A stretch of 21,253 nt of DNA from the NCBI GenBank assembly GCA_035294225.1, contig DATGLH010000053.1, forward strand, positions 1 through 21,253. Direction: 5' to 3'. Under the pieces are notes generated by a model, which was given only the letters and a program-made list of their open reading frames with translations, was not told the DNA's origin and did not search any database. A program made the translations under genes and the position numbers. Below are positions 7,705-16,555 of the stretch, piece after piece (within the stretch, counting starts at the first letter, position 1; each line of letters starts with the position of its first letter). This stretch comes from Trebonia sp035294225 (GTDB taxonomy: Bacteria; Actinomycetota; Actinomycetes; Streptosporangiales; Streptosporangiaceae).

Positions 7705-7745
7705 CTAGTGCTACTAGAAGAGAAACATAGCGCCTTGGGTAGCAC
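7705..7745. promoter_or_regulatory. Inverted repeats upstream of the XRE regulator
   Basis: CTAGT-GCT-ACTAG (7705-7717) is a perfect small palindrome. In addition GTGCTAC (7709-7715) recurs inverted as GTAGCAC (7739-7745); the two copies are 30 bp apart, about three helical turns. A TATGTT sequence on the minus strand, a possible -10 element, lies between them. These sit 57-100 bp upstream of the regulator's start and may be autoregulatory sites. Confidence 0.45.
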
Positions 7746-7790
7746 ATAAGTCGAACGACACGCCGAGAACATTGGAATGGCAATCGGTTG

Positions 7791-10700
7791 TCAGTTTATG
7801 CGTTCGATTGCGTTCATTATCCGGCGCTCGGACACCGGCACCGGGGTGCCCAGTGTCTGCGCGAACAGGCTGACCCTCAGCTCTTCGATCATCCAGCGGA
7901 TGTCGCGTGCCGCCTGGCCGGACCTGGCGGCGGGGGGCAGCGCGGCGAGCGCCGCCTGGCAGGCGTCCTGCACGCGGTGCACCGTCGCCATCTGCTGGGC
8001 GTCGCGGCCGGGGTTGTCGGGCAGCTTGTCGAGGCGGCGTTCGATGGCGCGCAGGTAGCGCGCGAGCGCGGGCAGCCGCGCCGTCCCGGTGCCGGCCAGG
8101 AACCCGGGGTAGACCAGGCCGCGCAGCTGGGCGCGGATGTCCGCGGCGGCGGGTTCGAGGACGGGGCTGCGCAGCTCGCCGAGCCGGACCTCGATCGAGT
8201 GGGCGGCGCGGAGTATCTCCTCTGCCCGGGCCACGACCTCGGCGGTGGCCGCGTGCAGCCGCGGCCGCACCGCGGCGGCCAGCCGGGCGAAGCCGCCGGC
8301 GTCCCAGGCGGGGCCGCCGGCGTCGGCGATGAGGCCGTCGGCGGCGCAGTCGAGGCAGTCGGCGAACAGCGCCGCGACGCCGCCGTGCGGGTTGCGGCTG
8401 AGCGCCAGCTTCTGCGCGGTGGTGAGCCGGGCGGCGATGTCCTTCACCGGCGACCGGGCGCCGAGGAGGATCAGCCGCCGGGTGCCGGCGCGCATCGCGG
8501 CGCGGGCCGCCTCGGCGGTCTCGAACAGCCGGATGCCGGCCGAGTCGCCCTCGTCGGCCAGGGCCGGGTACGCCCTGACCTCGCCGTCGGTGAATTCCCG
8601 CGGCAGCGTGCCGAAGTCCCAGCTGGTCAGCCCGGTCCTGGTGAGCGCGCCGGCCCGGGCGGACAGCGTGGCGCGCAGCTCCGGGCGCAGCTGCCGTTGC
8701 AGGGCGGCCAGGTCCTTCCCGGTGCCGAGCACCCGGCCGCCGTCCGTGACGCGGAACGTGATCCGCAGGTGCGGGGGCAGCTTGCCGAGGTCGAAGGCGT
8801 CCGGCGGGACGCGCACGCCGCGCAGCCGGAGCAGCTCGCGGGACAGGACGTCGCGTATGTCGGCGGCGGGGACGGCGCCGCCGAGGCCCGCGAGGACCTC
8901 GCGGGCCACGTCGGGGGCGGGGACGAGCTCGCGGCGCAGCGCCTTGGGCAGGCTGCGGATCAGCCCGGTGACCAGCTCCTGGCGCAGGCCGGGTACCTGC
9001 CAGGAGAACTCTTCGGGGCGGGCCTGGTTCAGCGTGTTCAGCGGGATGTCGATGGTGACGCCGTCTGCCTCGCCGCCGGGCTCGAACGCGTACGACAGCG
9101 GCAGCGTGATCGGCTGCCCGCGGCCGGCGGCGCCCGGCGACGCCGAGGTCCACACCTCGGGGTAGGCGCCGGAGTCCAGGCCTTCGGCGTCCTCGCTCAG
9201 CAGGTCCGCGGGCGTCAGCGTGAGCAGGCCGGGAGTGGCGTGCCTGGCCTTCTTCCACCAGGCGTCGAAGTGCCGGGCGGACACGACGTCGGCCGGGATC
9301 CTCGCGTCGTAGAACGCGAAGAGCGCGTCGTCGCCGGCCACCAGGCCGCGGCGGCGGGCCCGCTGCTCCAGTTCGGCGGCCTCGGCGAGCAGCTTGGCGT
9401 TGTCGCGGAAGAAGTGATGCCTGGTCTCCCAGTCGCCTTCCACGAGCGCGTGCCTGATGAACAGTTCACGGGAGGTCGCCGGGTCGATCCGGGCGAAGTC
9501 GACGGCGCGGTCGGCGACGATCGGGATCCCGTACAGGGTGACCTTCTCGGTCGCGACGGCGGCGCCGCGCCTCTTGCTCCAGCGCGGCTCGCTGTAGGAC
9601 CGCCTGACCAGGTGCGCCGCGACCGGCTCGACCCACTCCGGCTCGATGGACGCGGCCAGCCGTCCCCATAGCCGCGACGTCTCCACCAGTTCGGCGGCGA
9701 CCACCCAGTCCGGCGGCTTGCGCGCCAGCGCCGACCCCGGGAAGATCGCGAACCGCGTGCCGCGCGCGCCGAGGTACTCCGGGAGCGGTCGGCGGCCTCG
9801 CTCGCGCCCGTCCGGGCCCGGGCGGGCCGCCGGAAGCACCACCTTCATGCCCACGTGCGACAACAGCCCGGCGAGCAGGGCGGTATGCACCACCTTCCGT
9901 TCGGACGATGAAGAACGGGTGTCGATCCCGAGGTCGGCGGCAAGGCTTTGCAGTTGCCCGTGCACGTCCTGCCACTCGCGCACCCGCAGGTAGTTGAGGA
10001 ACTCGGCCCGGCACATGCGGCGGAAGGCCGAGCCGGACAGCTCGCGCTGGCGCTCGGCGAGGTAGTCCCAGAGCGCGACGAACGTGAGGAAATCCGACTC
10101 CGGCCGGGCGAACCTGCGGTGGGCCGCGTCGGCCGCCTGCTGGCTGTCGGCGGGGCGTTCCCTCGGGTCCTGGATAGACAGCGCGGCGGCGATGATCAGC
10201 ACCTCCCGCGCGCACCCCTGGACGGCGGACTCGCAGATCATCCGGGCGATCCGCGGGTCGACGGGCAGCCGCGCCATCTTCCGGCCGAGGTCGGTGAGCC
10301 GGTCGTTCTTCATGGCGTTCAGCTCTTCCAGGAGCCGGACGCCGTCGGCGATGCTGCGCGGGTCGGGCGGGTCGATGAACGGGAAGTTCCGCACGTCGCC
10401 GAGGCGCGCGGCGGCCATCTGCAAGATCACCGACGCCAGGTTCGTGCGCTGGATCTCCGGGTCGGTGAACTCCGGGCGGGAGGCGAAGTCCTCCTCCGCG
10501 TACAGCCTGATGCAGATGCCGTCGGCGACCCGGCCGCAGCGGCCCTTGCGCTGGTTCGCGCTCGCCTGCGAGATCGGCTCGATCGGGAGGCGCTGCACCT
10601 TGGTGCGGTGGCTGTACCTGCTGACGCGGGCCGTGCCCGGGTCGATCACATAGCGGATGCCGGGGACGGTGAGCGAGGTCTCGGCCACGTTCGTGGCCAG

Positions 10701-11747
10701 CACCACGCGGCGTGTCACCCGCGATGCGGGGGGCTCGAAGACGCGGTGCTGTTCGGCGGCGGACAGCCGGGAGTACAGCGGGAGGACGTCGAGGTCCTTC
10801 CGGCCCTTGAGCGCGTCGGCGGTGTCGCGGATCTCGCGCTCGCCGGACAGGAACACCAGGATGTCGCCCGGGCCCTCGCCGCTCAGCTCGTCGATCGCGT
10901 CGCTGATCGCCTGGATCTGGTCGCGGTCTTCCGCTGCCTTGTCGTCCGGGTCGTTTACGGGCCGGTAGCGGACCTCGACCGGGTAGGTGCGGCCGGAGAC
11001 CTCGATGACGGGGGCGTTATCGAAGTGGCCGGAGAACCGCTGCGGGTCGATCGTGGCGGAGGTGATGATCACCTTGAGGTCGGGCCGGCGCGGGAGCAGC
11101 CGCTTGAGGTAGCCGAGGATGAAATCGATGTTCAGGCTGCGCTCGTGAGCCTCGTCGATGATCAGCGTGTCGTAGCGGCACAGGTCCCGGTCGGCGGCGA
11201 TCTCGTTGAGCAGGATGCCGTCGGTCATCAGCTTGACCAGGGTGCTGTCGCCTGATTTGTCGGTGAACCTGACCTTGTAGCCGACTACCTGGCCCAGGCC
11301 GGTGCCCAGTTCCGCGGCGATGCGCTCGGCGACCGCGCGGGCCGCGATCCGCCTTGGCTGGGTGTGGCCGATCTGCCCGGCGATGCCCCGCCCGATCTCA
11401 AGGCAGATCTTGGGGAGCTGGGTGGTCTTCCCGGACCCGGTCTCGCCGGCCACGATCACCACCTGGTGCTCGCGGATCGCTTCCGCGATGTCGTCCTTGC
11501 GCTGGCTGACCGGGAGCTCTTCGGGATAGCTGATCTCCGGCACCGCGGCGCGGCGGCCGCCGATGCGCTGCGCGGCGCGGGCGACGTCGCCGGCGAGCCG
11601 CGCTGCCGCCTTGTCGCGGGCGGCCTGGTCTTCCAGGCCGCCCGCGACGTCGATACGGCGGCCGAGCCGGCGGGCGTCGGACAGCATCAGCTCAGGCAGC
11701 ATGCGGCGCAGGTCGGCGAGCGCGGGCAGCGTGGACGTTTGATTCAC
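7791..11747 (-). CDS. hrpA: ATP-dependent RNA helicase HrpA (DEAH box)
   Basis: This 1318-aa protein is close to the roughly 1300 residues of E. coli HrpA. It is a cytoplasmic DEAH/RHA RNA helicase; E. coli HrpA has been linked to mRNA processing and to resolving stalled ribosomes. Motifs include Walker A GETGSGKT (101-108), DEAH (198-201), SAT (230-232) and motif VI QRKGRCGR (399-406). The helicase-associated and OB-fold regions follow, then the long HrpA-specific C-terminal DUF3418 part. No frame interruption is seen. I place the start at GTG 11745-11747 because homologous proteins begin with PALADLRRMLPELML-like sequence. There is no clear ribosome site; a TACCCT element ends 9 bases before it, so the message may be leaderless. 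The frame stays open far upstream, but that part overlaps the next gene antisense to sense and is not coding. Confidence 0.95.
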   Translation of the reverse strand: MNQTSTLPALADLRRMLPELMLSDARRLGRRIDVAGGLEDQAARDKAAARLAGDVARAAQRIGGRRAAVPEISYPEELPVSQRKDDIAEAIREHQVVIVAGETGSGKTTQLPKICLEIGRGIAGQIGHTQPRRIAARAVAERIAAELGTGLGQVVGYKVRFTDKSGDSTLVKLMTDGILLNEIAADRDLCRYDTLIIDEAHERSLNIDFILGYLKRLLPRRPDLKVIITSATIDPQRFSGHFDNAPVIEVSGRTYPVEVRYRPVNDPDDKAAEDRDQIQAISDAIDELSGEGPGDILVFLSGEREIRDTADALKGRKDLDVLPLYSRLSAAEQHRVFEPPASRVTRRVVLATNVAETSLTVPGIRYVIDPGTARVSRYSHRTKVQRLPIEPISQASANQRKGRCGRVADGICIRLYAEEDFASRPEFTDPEIQRTNLASVILQMAAARLGDVRNFPFIDPPDPRSIADGVRLLEELNAMKNDRLTDLGRKMARLPVDPRIARMICESAVQGCAREVLIIAAALSIQDPRERPADSQQAADAAHRRFARPESDFLTFVALWDYLAERQRELSGSAFRRMCRAEFLNYLRVREWQDVHGQLQSLAADLGIDTRSSSSERKVVHTALLAGLLSHVGMKVVLPAARPGPDGRERGRRPLPEYLGARGTRFAIFPGSALARKPPDWVVAAELVETSRLWGRLAASIEPEWVEPVAAHLVRRSYSEPRWSKRRGAAVATEKVTLYGIPIVADRAVDFARIDPATSRELFIRHALVEGDWETRHHFFRDNAKLLAEAAELEQRARRRGLVAGDDALFAFYDARIPADVVSARHFDAWWKKARHATPGLLTLTPADLLSEDAEGLDSGAYPEVWTSASPGAAGRGQPITLPLSYAFEPGGEADGVTIDIPLNTLNQARPEEFSWQVPGLRQELVTGLIRSLPKALRRELVPAPDVAREVLAGLGGAVPAADIRDVLSRELLRLRGVRVPPDAFDLGKLPPHLRITFRVTDGGRVLGTGKDLAALQRQLRPELRATLSARAGALTRTGLTSWDFGTLPREFTDGEVRAYPALADEGDSAGIRLFETAEAARAAMRAGTRRLILLGARSPVKDIAARLTTAQKLALSRNPHGGVAALFADCLDCAADGLIADAGGPAWDAGGFARLAAAVRPRLHAATAEVVARAEEILRAAHSIEVRLGELRSPVLEPAAADIRAQLRGLVYPGFLAGTGTARLPALARYLRAIERRLDKLPDNPGRDAQQMATVHRVQDACQAALAALPPAARSGQAARDIRWMIEELRVSLFAQTLGTPVPVSERRIMNAIERIN

Positions 11748-11887
11748 CGGCGGGAAAGGGTAGACGACAGGACCCGGATAGTGCCAACGCTTTTCGCGGC
11801 GGCGGCCTTCCCGGCTGCCGGCTCCCCTTCCCCGCCCGCGGCCTTTTCCCCGCCCGCTGCCCTGAGGGGCCTGGGGCTCCCCGGGGG

Positions 11888-13411
11888 CTAGTCGTAGTGC
11901 CGCAGGCGCGGCCACAGCGCCTTCCAGCCGGCCACCGGGCCGGCGCAGACGCCGACCGAGATGTCGTTCCAGTCGCTTTGCACCTGGTCCGGCGGGTTGA
12001 AGACGGCCAGCTGACGGCAGCTCGCGAAGTACGGGCGCAGCTGGCTGATCGCGTCGACCACGAGCACCCTCGCGTCCGAGGCGTCGCCCGGTCCCCACGT
12101 CCAGAACGAGTTGTGCGCCGAGACCACCGGCGGCAGGCGATACGGGCCGCCGTACACGTACAGCGCGCCGGCTTCCGCGTACGTGATGGTGTAGACGGAT
12201 GTCGGGGCCTGGCCCGCACGGGTCAGCGCCGCGTCCTGGGCCGCGACCAGGGCGGCGAGCTGAGGCCATCCGATGTCGTCGTTGAGGTTCTTGTCCGGCG
12301 GCACGCTGTGCAGGACGGCGATCGGGAGCACCGGCAGGGTGTTCGGCACCACCGCCAGGATGGTCACTGCCACGCCGGCGGCGACGAGCCCGCGCCGGGC
12401 GCGCGGCCGGCGGCCCCGGGCGAGCCAGCGCTCGGCCGATACCGATCCGGCGGCGACCACGGCGGGCAGCATCCCGTCGGCGTAGTAGACCTTGCCCGGG
12501 ACCCAGGCCAGCACGTACGCCACGACGAGCGTGGCGGCAATCCCGAGGAACCGCAGCTCAGGAGCCCGGTATAGCCGCCCGAAGCCCGCGATGGCCAGCG
12601 GGGCCCCCAGCACGCCCGCGTACACGAGCTGTCCGGGGAGCCCGATGATGTAGTCGCCCGCCGAGGTGTTGTGCCGGTGCAGCGCGGCCGCCATGGTGAG
12701 CTGCGGCCAGCCGTGCATGAACTGCCAGGCGAGGTTCGGCGCCCAGATCGCCAGCGCGATGACGCCGCCGAGCCAGGGCCACGGTGTCGCGAAAACGCGG
12801 CGGTGCGCGGACGTGAGGAGAATGCCCGCGGCAAGGGCGCCGATCAAGGTGGTGACCAGGTATTCGTTTTCCAGGCCGAGGCCGGCCGCGGCGCCCGCGC
12901 CGAGCCACCACCGCGGCCGGCCCCGCAGCAGCGCCGTGGCCACGCAGAGCAGCACGGCCGCCCACGCCAGCAGGTCATACGGCGTGGTGTTGCCGATGTG
13001 CGCCGCGCCGAGGAGCACCGGCGCGCTCGCGGTGGCGAGCGCGGCGAGTATCCGCCCGGCGCGCCCCGCGCCCAGCAGCGCCGCCAGCCTGGCCGCGATG
13101 ACGGTGATCGCCCCTCCCGCCAGCGCCGGAAGGATCCTGATCGCCGTCGGGTTCACGCCGAAGATGCCCGTGGTGCGGGCGAGCAGGACGGCGAGCGGCG
13201 GCTGGTCCACATATCCGAACGCAAGGTGGTGACTCGCCACCAGGAAGTAAAGCTCGTCCTGCTGGAAGCCGTACCGGTCGCTGACCGCGAGTTCGGCCGC
13301 GGCGAACACAGCCGCGATGGCCCAGGCGGGACCCGGTACCCGGTCGCCGGGGGACCCGTCCGCCGGCGCGTCACGGCCCGCGCCGGACTGGTATGTCTTG
13401 ATGTCGGTCAC
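11888..13411 (-). CDS. Glycosyltransferase family 39-type integral membrane protein
   Basis: This 507-aa multi-spanning GT-C-fold protein (ArnT/PMT superfamily) would transfer a sugar from a polyprenyl-phosphate donor on the outer face of the membrane. The first extracytoplasmic loop has the characteristic acidic pair D52-E53 in FQQDELYFLVASH, followed by FGYVDQPPL, which is typical of the family. About ten hydrophobic segments follow, then a soluble C-terminal domain of about 140 residues (from LPIAVLHSVPPDK) with two conserved-looking Cys. The start is GTG at 13411, preceded by GGAGG (5-nt spacing); the frame extends upstream without a ribosome site. It lies between hrpA and the glucosidase on one strand, with gaps of 140 and 184 bp, so operon membership is uncertain. 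Donor and acceptor are unknown. Confidence 0.88.
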   Translation of the reverse strand: MTDIKTYQSGAGRDAPADGSPGDRVPGPAWAIAAVFAAAELAVSDRYGFQQDELYFLVASHHLAFGYVDQPPLAVLLARTTGIFGVNPTAIRILPALAGGAITVIAARLAALLGAGRAGRILAALATASAPVLLGAAHIGNTTPYDLLAWAAVLLCVATALLRGRPRWWLGAGAAAGLGLENEYLVTTLIGALAAGILLTSAHRRVFATPWPWLGGVIALAIWAPNLAWQFMHGWPQLTMAAALHRHNTSAGDYIIGLPGQLVYAGVLGAPLAIAGFGRLYRAPELRFLGIAATLVVAYVLAWVPGKVYYADGMLPAVVAAGSVSAERWLARGRRPRARRGLVAAGVAVTILAVVPNTLPVLPIAVLHSVPPDKNLNDDIGWPQLAALVAAQDAALTRAGQAPTSVYTITYAEAGALYVYGGPYRLPPVVSAHNSFWTWGPGDASDARVLVVDAISQLRPYFASCRQLAVFNPPDQVQSDWNDISVGVCAGPVAGWKALWPRLRHYD

Positions 13412-13595
13412 GACAGCCTCCAGGGGGAGGGGAACCCCGGCCCTCGGCGCGAGGATTCCCGGCGGTTGCCCAATCGCTATCAGCATTGCTATCAGCGGGG
13501 CAGATCACCGCGCATCGACCGATGGTCTGAACCTCTTATTCAGCCGGCGGGCGGAGACCCCGTCCTCCCCCGGGGCGCGGTCCCCCGGGGCGCGG
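13412..13595. other. Intergenic region with short direct repeats
   Basis: The stretch upstream of the GT39 gene carries the direct repeat GCTATCAGC at 13476-13484 and 13488-13496 (period 12) and a CATCG-AC-CGATG palindrome (13513-13524). Just past the glucosidase stop codon there is a perfect tandem duplication of TCCCCCGGGGCGCGG (13566-13580 and 13581-13595). No gene is seen. The 12-bp-period repeat is a candidate regulator site for the GT39 promoter; the tandem duplication looks like replication slippage in a GC tract. Confidence 0.45.
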
Positions 13596-15812
13596 TCAGC
13601 CGTTGGCGGCTGCGACGAGCTTGTCCACCGCCCCGGGCGTCAGCGTGCTGCCGGGGAACGCGGCCATCCGGCTCAGCGGCAGGCTGCCCAGGAAGGCCAT
13701 GAGCCCGGGATCGGCGGCAAGGCCCGCGGCAGGCCCCGATCCGCTCGCCGCCATCGCGGCGAGTGCCTGGCCGAGCAGTTCGGCGCCGCGGGGGTCGGCG
13801 AACCACTCGGCGATGGTGGAGTCCGGGGTCAGCGGCACGCGGATGTCGTCGCCGGCGACCTCGACCACCGCGGTGGCGCGCAGGTCCCGCGAGGAGGCGC
13901 CGACGGCGCAGTGGTACGCGCCGCCCTCGACCACCCAGCGTCCCAGCCGCGTGTCCCAGTACGCGAGGTCGTCGCGGGCGATGGTGAGCGCCACGTCGGC
14001 GGTCTGGCCGGCGGCGATCGCGACGCTGGCGAACGCTTTCAGCTCGCGGGGCGGGCGCCGGACCCTGGAGCCGGGAAGGCTCACGTACACCTGGACGACC
14101 TCGCGGCCGTCCCGGCCGCCGGTGTTGGCGACCGGTATCCGCACCTCGATGCCGGCGTCGGTGGCGACGGCGCTCGCCTGGCCGTATTCGAAGGTCGTGT
14201 ACGACAGGCCGAAGCCGAACGGGTAGGCCACCTCCTGCTCGCGGGCGTCGAAGCCGCGGTAGCCGACGTAGATGCCCTCGCCGTAGCGCACGTGCCCGTT
14301 CTCCCCGGGGAAGTCCAGGTACGACGGGTGGTCGGCCAGCTTCAGCGGGATCGTCTCGGCGAGCCGCCCGGACGGGTTGACCCACCCGAAGAGCACGTCG
14401 GCGATCGCGCTGCCGCCGGCCTGCCCGAGCAGCCAGCCCTCGACGATCGCCGGGACGAGAGCGTCCCAGGGGCTCGTGCGCACGACGGCGCCGTTGGAGA
14501 GCACCACGACCGTGCGCGGGTTGGCCGCCGCCACCTGCTCGATCAGCTGGCGGTGCGCCTCCGGCAGGTCGATACCGTCCCGGTCCGCGCCCTCGGTCTC
14601 GTGAAGGGTGCCGGCGAACACCAGCGCGACGTCGCTGTCCCTCGCCGCCCGCACCGCCTCGGCCAGCAGCGCGGCGTCGGCCGAGCCGTCCGCGGCGTAG
14701 CCCGGCGCGAAGCGCACCGGTGCCGACGTGGCGCCGGCGATCTCGGTGAGCGCGTAGTCGAGCCTGGTCGGGGTGACCTGCGAGCTGCCGCCGCCCTGGT
14801 ACCGGGGGGTGCGGGCGAACTCCCCGAGCACCGCCAGGGACTGGCCCCTGGCCCGCAGCGGCAGCAGCCCGCCGTCGTTCTTGAGCAGCACGACCGCCCG
14901 GCCGGCGATCTCCCGGGCCAGGGCGTGATGGGCATCGGCGTCATAGCCGCCGGGCTGCCGCCCGGCCGCGCGCCGGACCAGCGCGCGCACCCGCCCGGCG
15001 GCGCGCTCCAGCAGCGCGGGGTCGAGGCGGCCCTCCCGCACGGCGTCGGCCAGCTCCCGGTCGCGCGCGCCGTCGGGTCCCGGCATGGCCAGGTCCAGGC
15101 CCGCCGCGACGGCCGCGCAGCGGTCGGCAACCGCGCCCCAGTCCGAGACCACCACGCCGTCGAAGCCCCATTCGCCGCGCAGCACCTCGGTGAGCAGCCA
15201 GCGGTGCTGGCTGGCGTACACGCCGTTTACCTTGTTGTATGCGGCCATCACGGTCCACGGCCGCGCCTGGGTCACCACGCGCTGGAAGGCCCGCAGGTAC
15301 ATCTCGCGCAGCGTGCGCTCGTCAACGTCCGCGCTGACGCGCATCCGGTCGGTCTCCTGGCTGTTGACCGCGAAGTGCTTCAGCGACGCGCCGACGCCGC
15401 GGCTTTGCAGCCCGCGCACCCATTCGGCGGCCAGCATGCCGGTCAGCAGCGGATCCTCGGAGAAGTACTCGAAGTTGCGGCCGCCCAGCGGGCTGCGCTT
15501 GAGGTTGATGCCGGGGCCGAGCAGCACCGCCACGCCCATCGCGCGGCATTCGTCGCCGAGCGCCTCTCCCATCCGCCGCAGCAGGCTGGGGTCCCAGGTG
15601 GATGCGGTGGCCACGGCCGGCGGGAAGCAGGTCGCGGGCTGCCCGGTCAGCGGGCCGCCGGTGTCCGCCTGCAAGCGGACGCCGTGCGGCCCGTCGGTGA
15701 GGGTAACCGCCGGGAGCGCGGCGGAGCCGATCGGCGTGGTGTGCCAGAAGTCGCTGCCGCTGGTGAGGGCCGCCTGCTCGGCGACGGTGAGTTCGGGCTC
15801 CGTCGGCTCCAT
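13596..15812 (-). CDS. Glycoside hydrolase family 3 beta-glucosidase
   Basis: This 738-aa retaining glycosidase is of the beta-glucosidase/beta-xylosidase type. The N-terminal (beta/alpha)8 domain contains GPHGVRLQ, KHFAVN (145-150) and the nucleophile D224 in VVVSDWGA. The second alpha/beta domain carries TEGADR, in which E407 is the likely acid/base. A C-terminal fibronectin-III-like domain follows (about 560-680, PFGFGLSYTTFEY onward). There is no PA14 insert. There is no signal peptide, so it should act in the cytoplasm on imported oligosaccharides or glycosides. The ATG at 15812 has AAAGGA 9 bases upstream. It is divergent from a TetR regulator with a shared palindrome. No sugar transporter gene is adjacent. 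Substrate specificity cannot be decided from sequence. Confidence 0.95.
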   Translation of the reverse strand: MEPTEPELTVAEQAALTSGSDFWHTTPIGSAALPAVTLTDGPHGVRLQADTGGPLTGQPATCFPPAVATASTWDPSLLRRMGEALGDECRAMGVAVLLGPGINLKRSPLGGRNFEYFSEDPLLTGMLAAEWVRGLQSRGVGASLKHFAVNSQETDRMRVSADVDERTLREMYLRAFQRVVTQARPWTVMAAYNKVNGVYASQHRWLLTEVLRGEWGFDGVVVSDWGAVADRCAAVAAGLDLAMPGPDGARDRELADAVREGRLDPALLERAAGRVRALVRRAAGRQPGGYDADAHHALAREIAGRAVVLLKNDGGLLPLRARGQSLAVLGEFARTPRYQGGGSSQVTPTRLDYALTEIAGATSAPVRFAPGYAADGSADAALLAEAVRAARDSDVALVFAGTLHETEGADRDGIDLPEAHRQLIEQVAAANPRTVVVLSNGAVVRTSPWDALVPAIVEGWLLGQAGGSAIADVLFGWVNPSGRLAETIPLKLADHPSYLDFPGENGHVRYGEGIYVGYRGFDAREQEVAYPFGFGLSYTTFEYGQASAVATDAGIEVRIPVANTGGRDGREVVQVYVSLPGSRVRRPPRELKAFASVAIAAGQTADVALTIARDDLAYWDTRLGRWVVEGGAYHCAVGASSRDLRATAVVEVAGDDIRVPLTPDSTIAEWFADPRGAELLGQALAAMAASGSGPAAGLAADPGLMAFLGSLPLSRMAAFPGSTLTPGAVDKLVAAANG

Positions 15813-15842
15813 GGGCCATCATCCTTTCGCCGGAGCGGTTAT

Positions 15843-15863
15843 CTAGTACCTATCAGGTATTAG
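15843..15863. promoter_or_regulatory. Near-perfect 21-bp operator between glucosidase and TetR genes
   Basis: The core TACCT-ATC-AGGTA (15847-15859) is a perfect inverted repeat. Symmetry extends to 21 bp (15843-15863, CTAG at the left end and TTAG at the right) with only one mismatched pair. It lies 30 bp upstream of the glucosidase start and 35 bp upstream of the first possible regulator start. It is therefore placed to block both divergent promoters. The size and symmetry fit a TetR dimer site. Confidence 0.75.
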
Positions 15864-15898
15864 GTAATGTAGGTGGCAGGCGCGACCCGGGCAAGGGG

Positions 15899-16555
15899 GT
15901 GCTGGCAGGAGTGGCCGACGACACCGCCAGGCGCTACCGGCGCGGCCGCACGCGGCTGCCCGCCGCGCAGCGCCGCAGGCAGATCCTCGACGCGACCACG
16001 CGCCTGATCGGCGACCGGGGGTTCTGGGCGCTGTCGATGCAGGACGTCGCGGATGCGTGCGGGCTCACCGTCCCCGGCCTGCTGCACCATGTCGGTTCCA
16101 AGGACCGCCTGCTCCTCGCCGTGCTCCACCATCGCGACGAGGAGGACTTCAGGTCGCTCGCCGGCCAGCTCGGAGTGGACCTGGAGGACTGGCAGGGCCG
16201 GTGGCCCAGCCAGGTCACCCTGCCGCGGGCGTGCGAGGCCCTCGTGCGCCGCAACGCCACCCAGCCGGAGATCGTGCGGCTCTTTTCCGTGCTCCAGGCC
16301 GAGTCGCTGGCGCCCGACCACCCCGCCAGCGCCTACTTCGCCGAGCGTCAGCAGCGGGCGCTCTCCGGGTTCGCCGCGCTGGCCGAGGGCCGCACGCCCG
16401 ATCCGCTGTCGCTCGCCCGGCAGGTAATGGCGGTGATGGACGGCTTGCAGATCCAGTGGCTGCGCGACCCGGACGCGACAGACCTGGTCGCGGAATGGCA
16501 AGCCGTTGCCGGAAAGCTGTTCGCCGGCCTTCGCGCGGAACGGGCCGGCGAATGA
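15899..16555 (+). CDS. TetR/AcrR-family regulator, probably of the glucosidase
   Basis: This protein of up to 218 aa has the N-terminal HTH at about residues 25-75: RRRQILDATTRLIGDRG, SMQDVADACGL, recognition region TVPGLLHHVGSKDRLLLAV. It has an all-helical C-terminal ligand domain. Two starts are possible: GTG at 15899, with the G-run AAGGGG touching it, or GTG at 15911, giving 214 aa with a distant GGGGG. The sequence does not decide between them. Its position divergent from a GH3 glucosidase, with a 21-bp palindrome between, suggests it represses glucosidase production until a sugar or glycoside ligand appears. Its stop overlaps (ATGA) a start of the rho relic frame; this is probably coincidental. 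Confidence 0.9.
   Translation: MLAGVADDTARRYRRGRTRLPAAQRRRQILDATTRLIGDRGFWALSMQDVADACGLTVPGLLHHVGSKDRLLLAVLHHRDEEDFRSLAGQLGVDLEDWQGRWPSQVTLPRACEALVRRNATQPEIVRLFSVLQAESLAPDHPASAYFAERQQRALSGFAALAEGRTPDPLSLARQVMAVMDGLQIQWLRDPDATDLVAEWQAVAGKLFAGLRAERAGE

Noticed and set aside
7788..11255. Long plus-strand open frames opposite hrpA
   Set aside because: They mirror the helicase codons, show no family motifs and have no ribosome sites; the minus-strand protein is unambiguous HrpA.
13317..15863. Long plus-strand open frame antisense to the glucosidase
   Set aside because: The translation is Arg/Gly/Ala/His-rich without domains, a usual by-product of high GC3 coding on the other strand, where a complete GH3 protein with catalytic residues is present.
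16057..16551. Upstream extension of the rho-relic frame
   Set aside because: This part overlaps the TetR gene in another frame and reads as Arg/Pro-rich noise; Rho similarity begins only at 16582.
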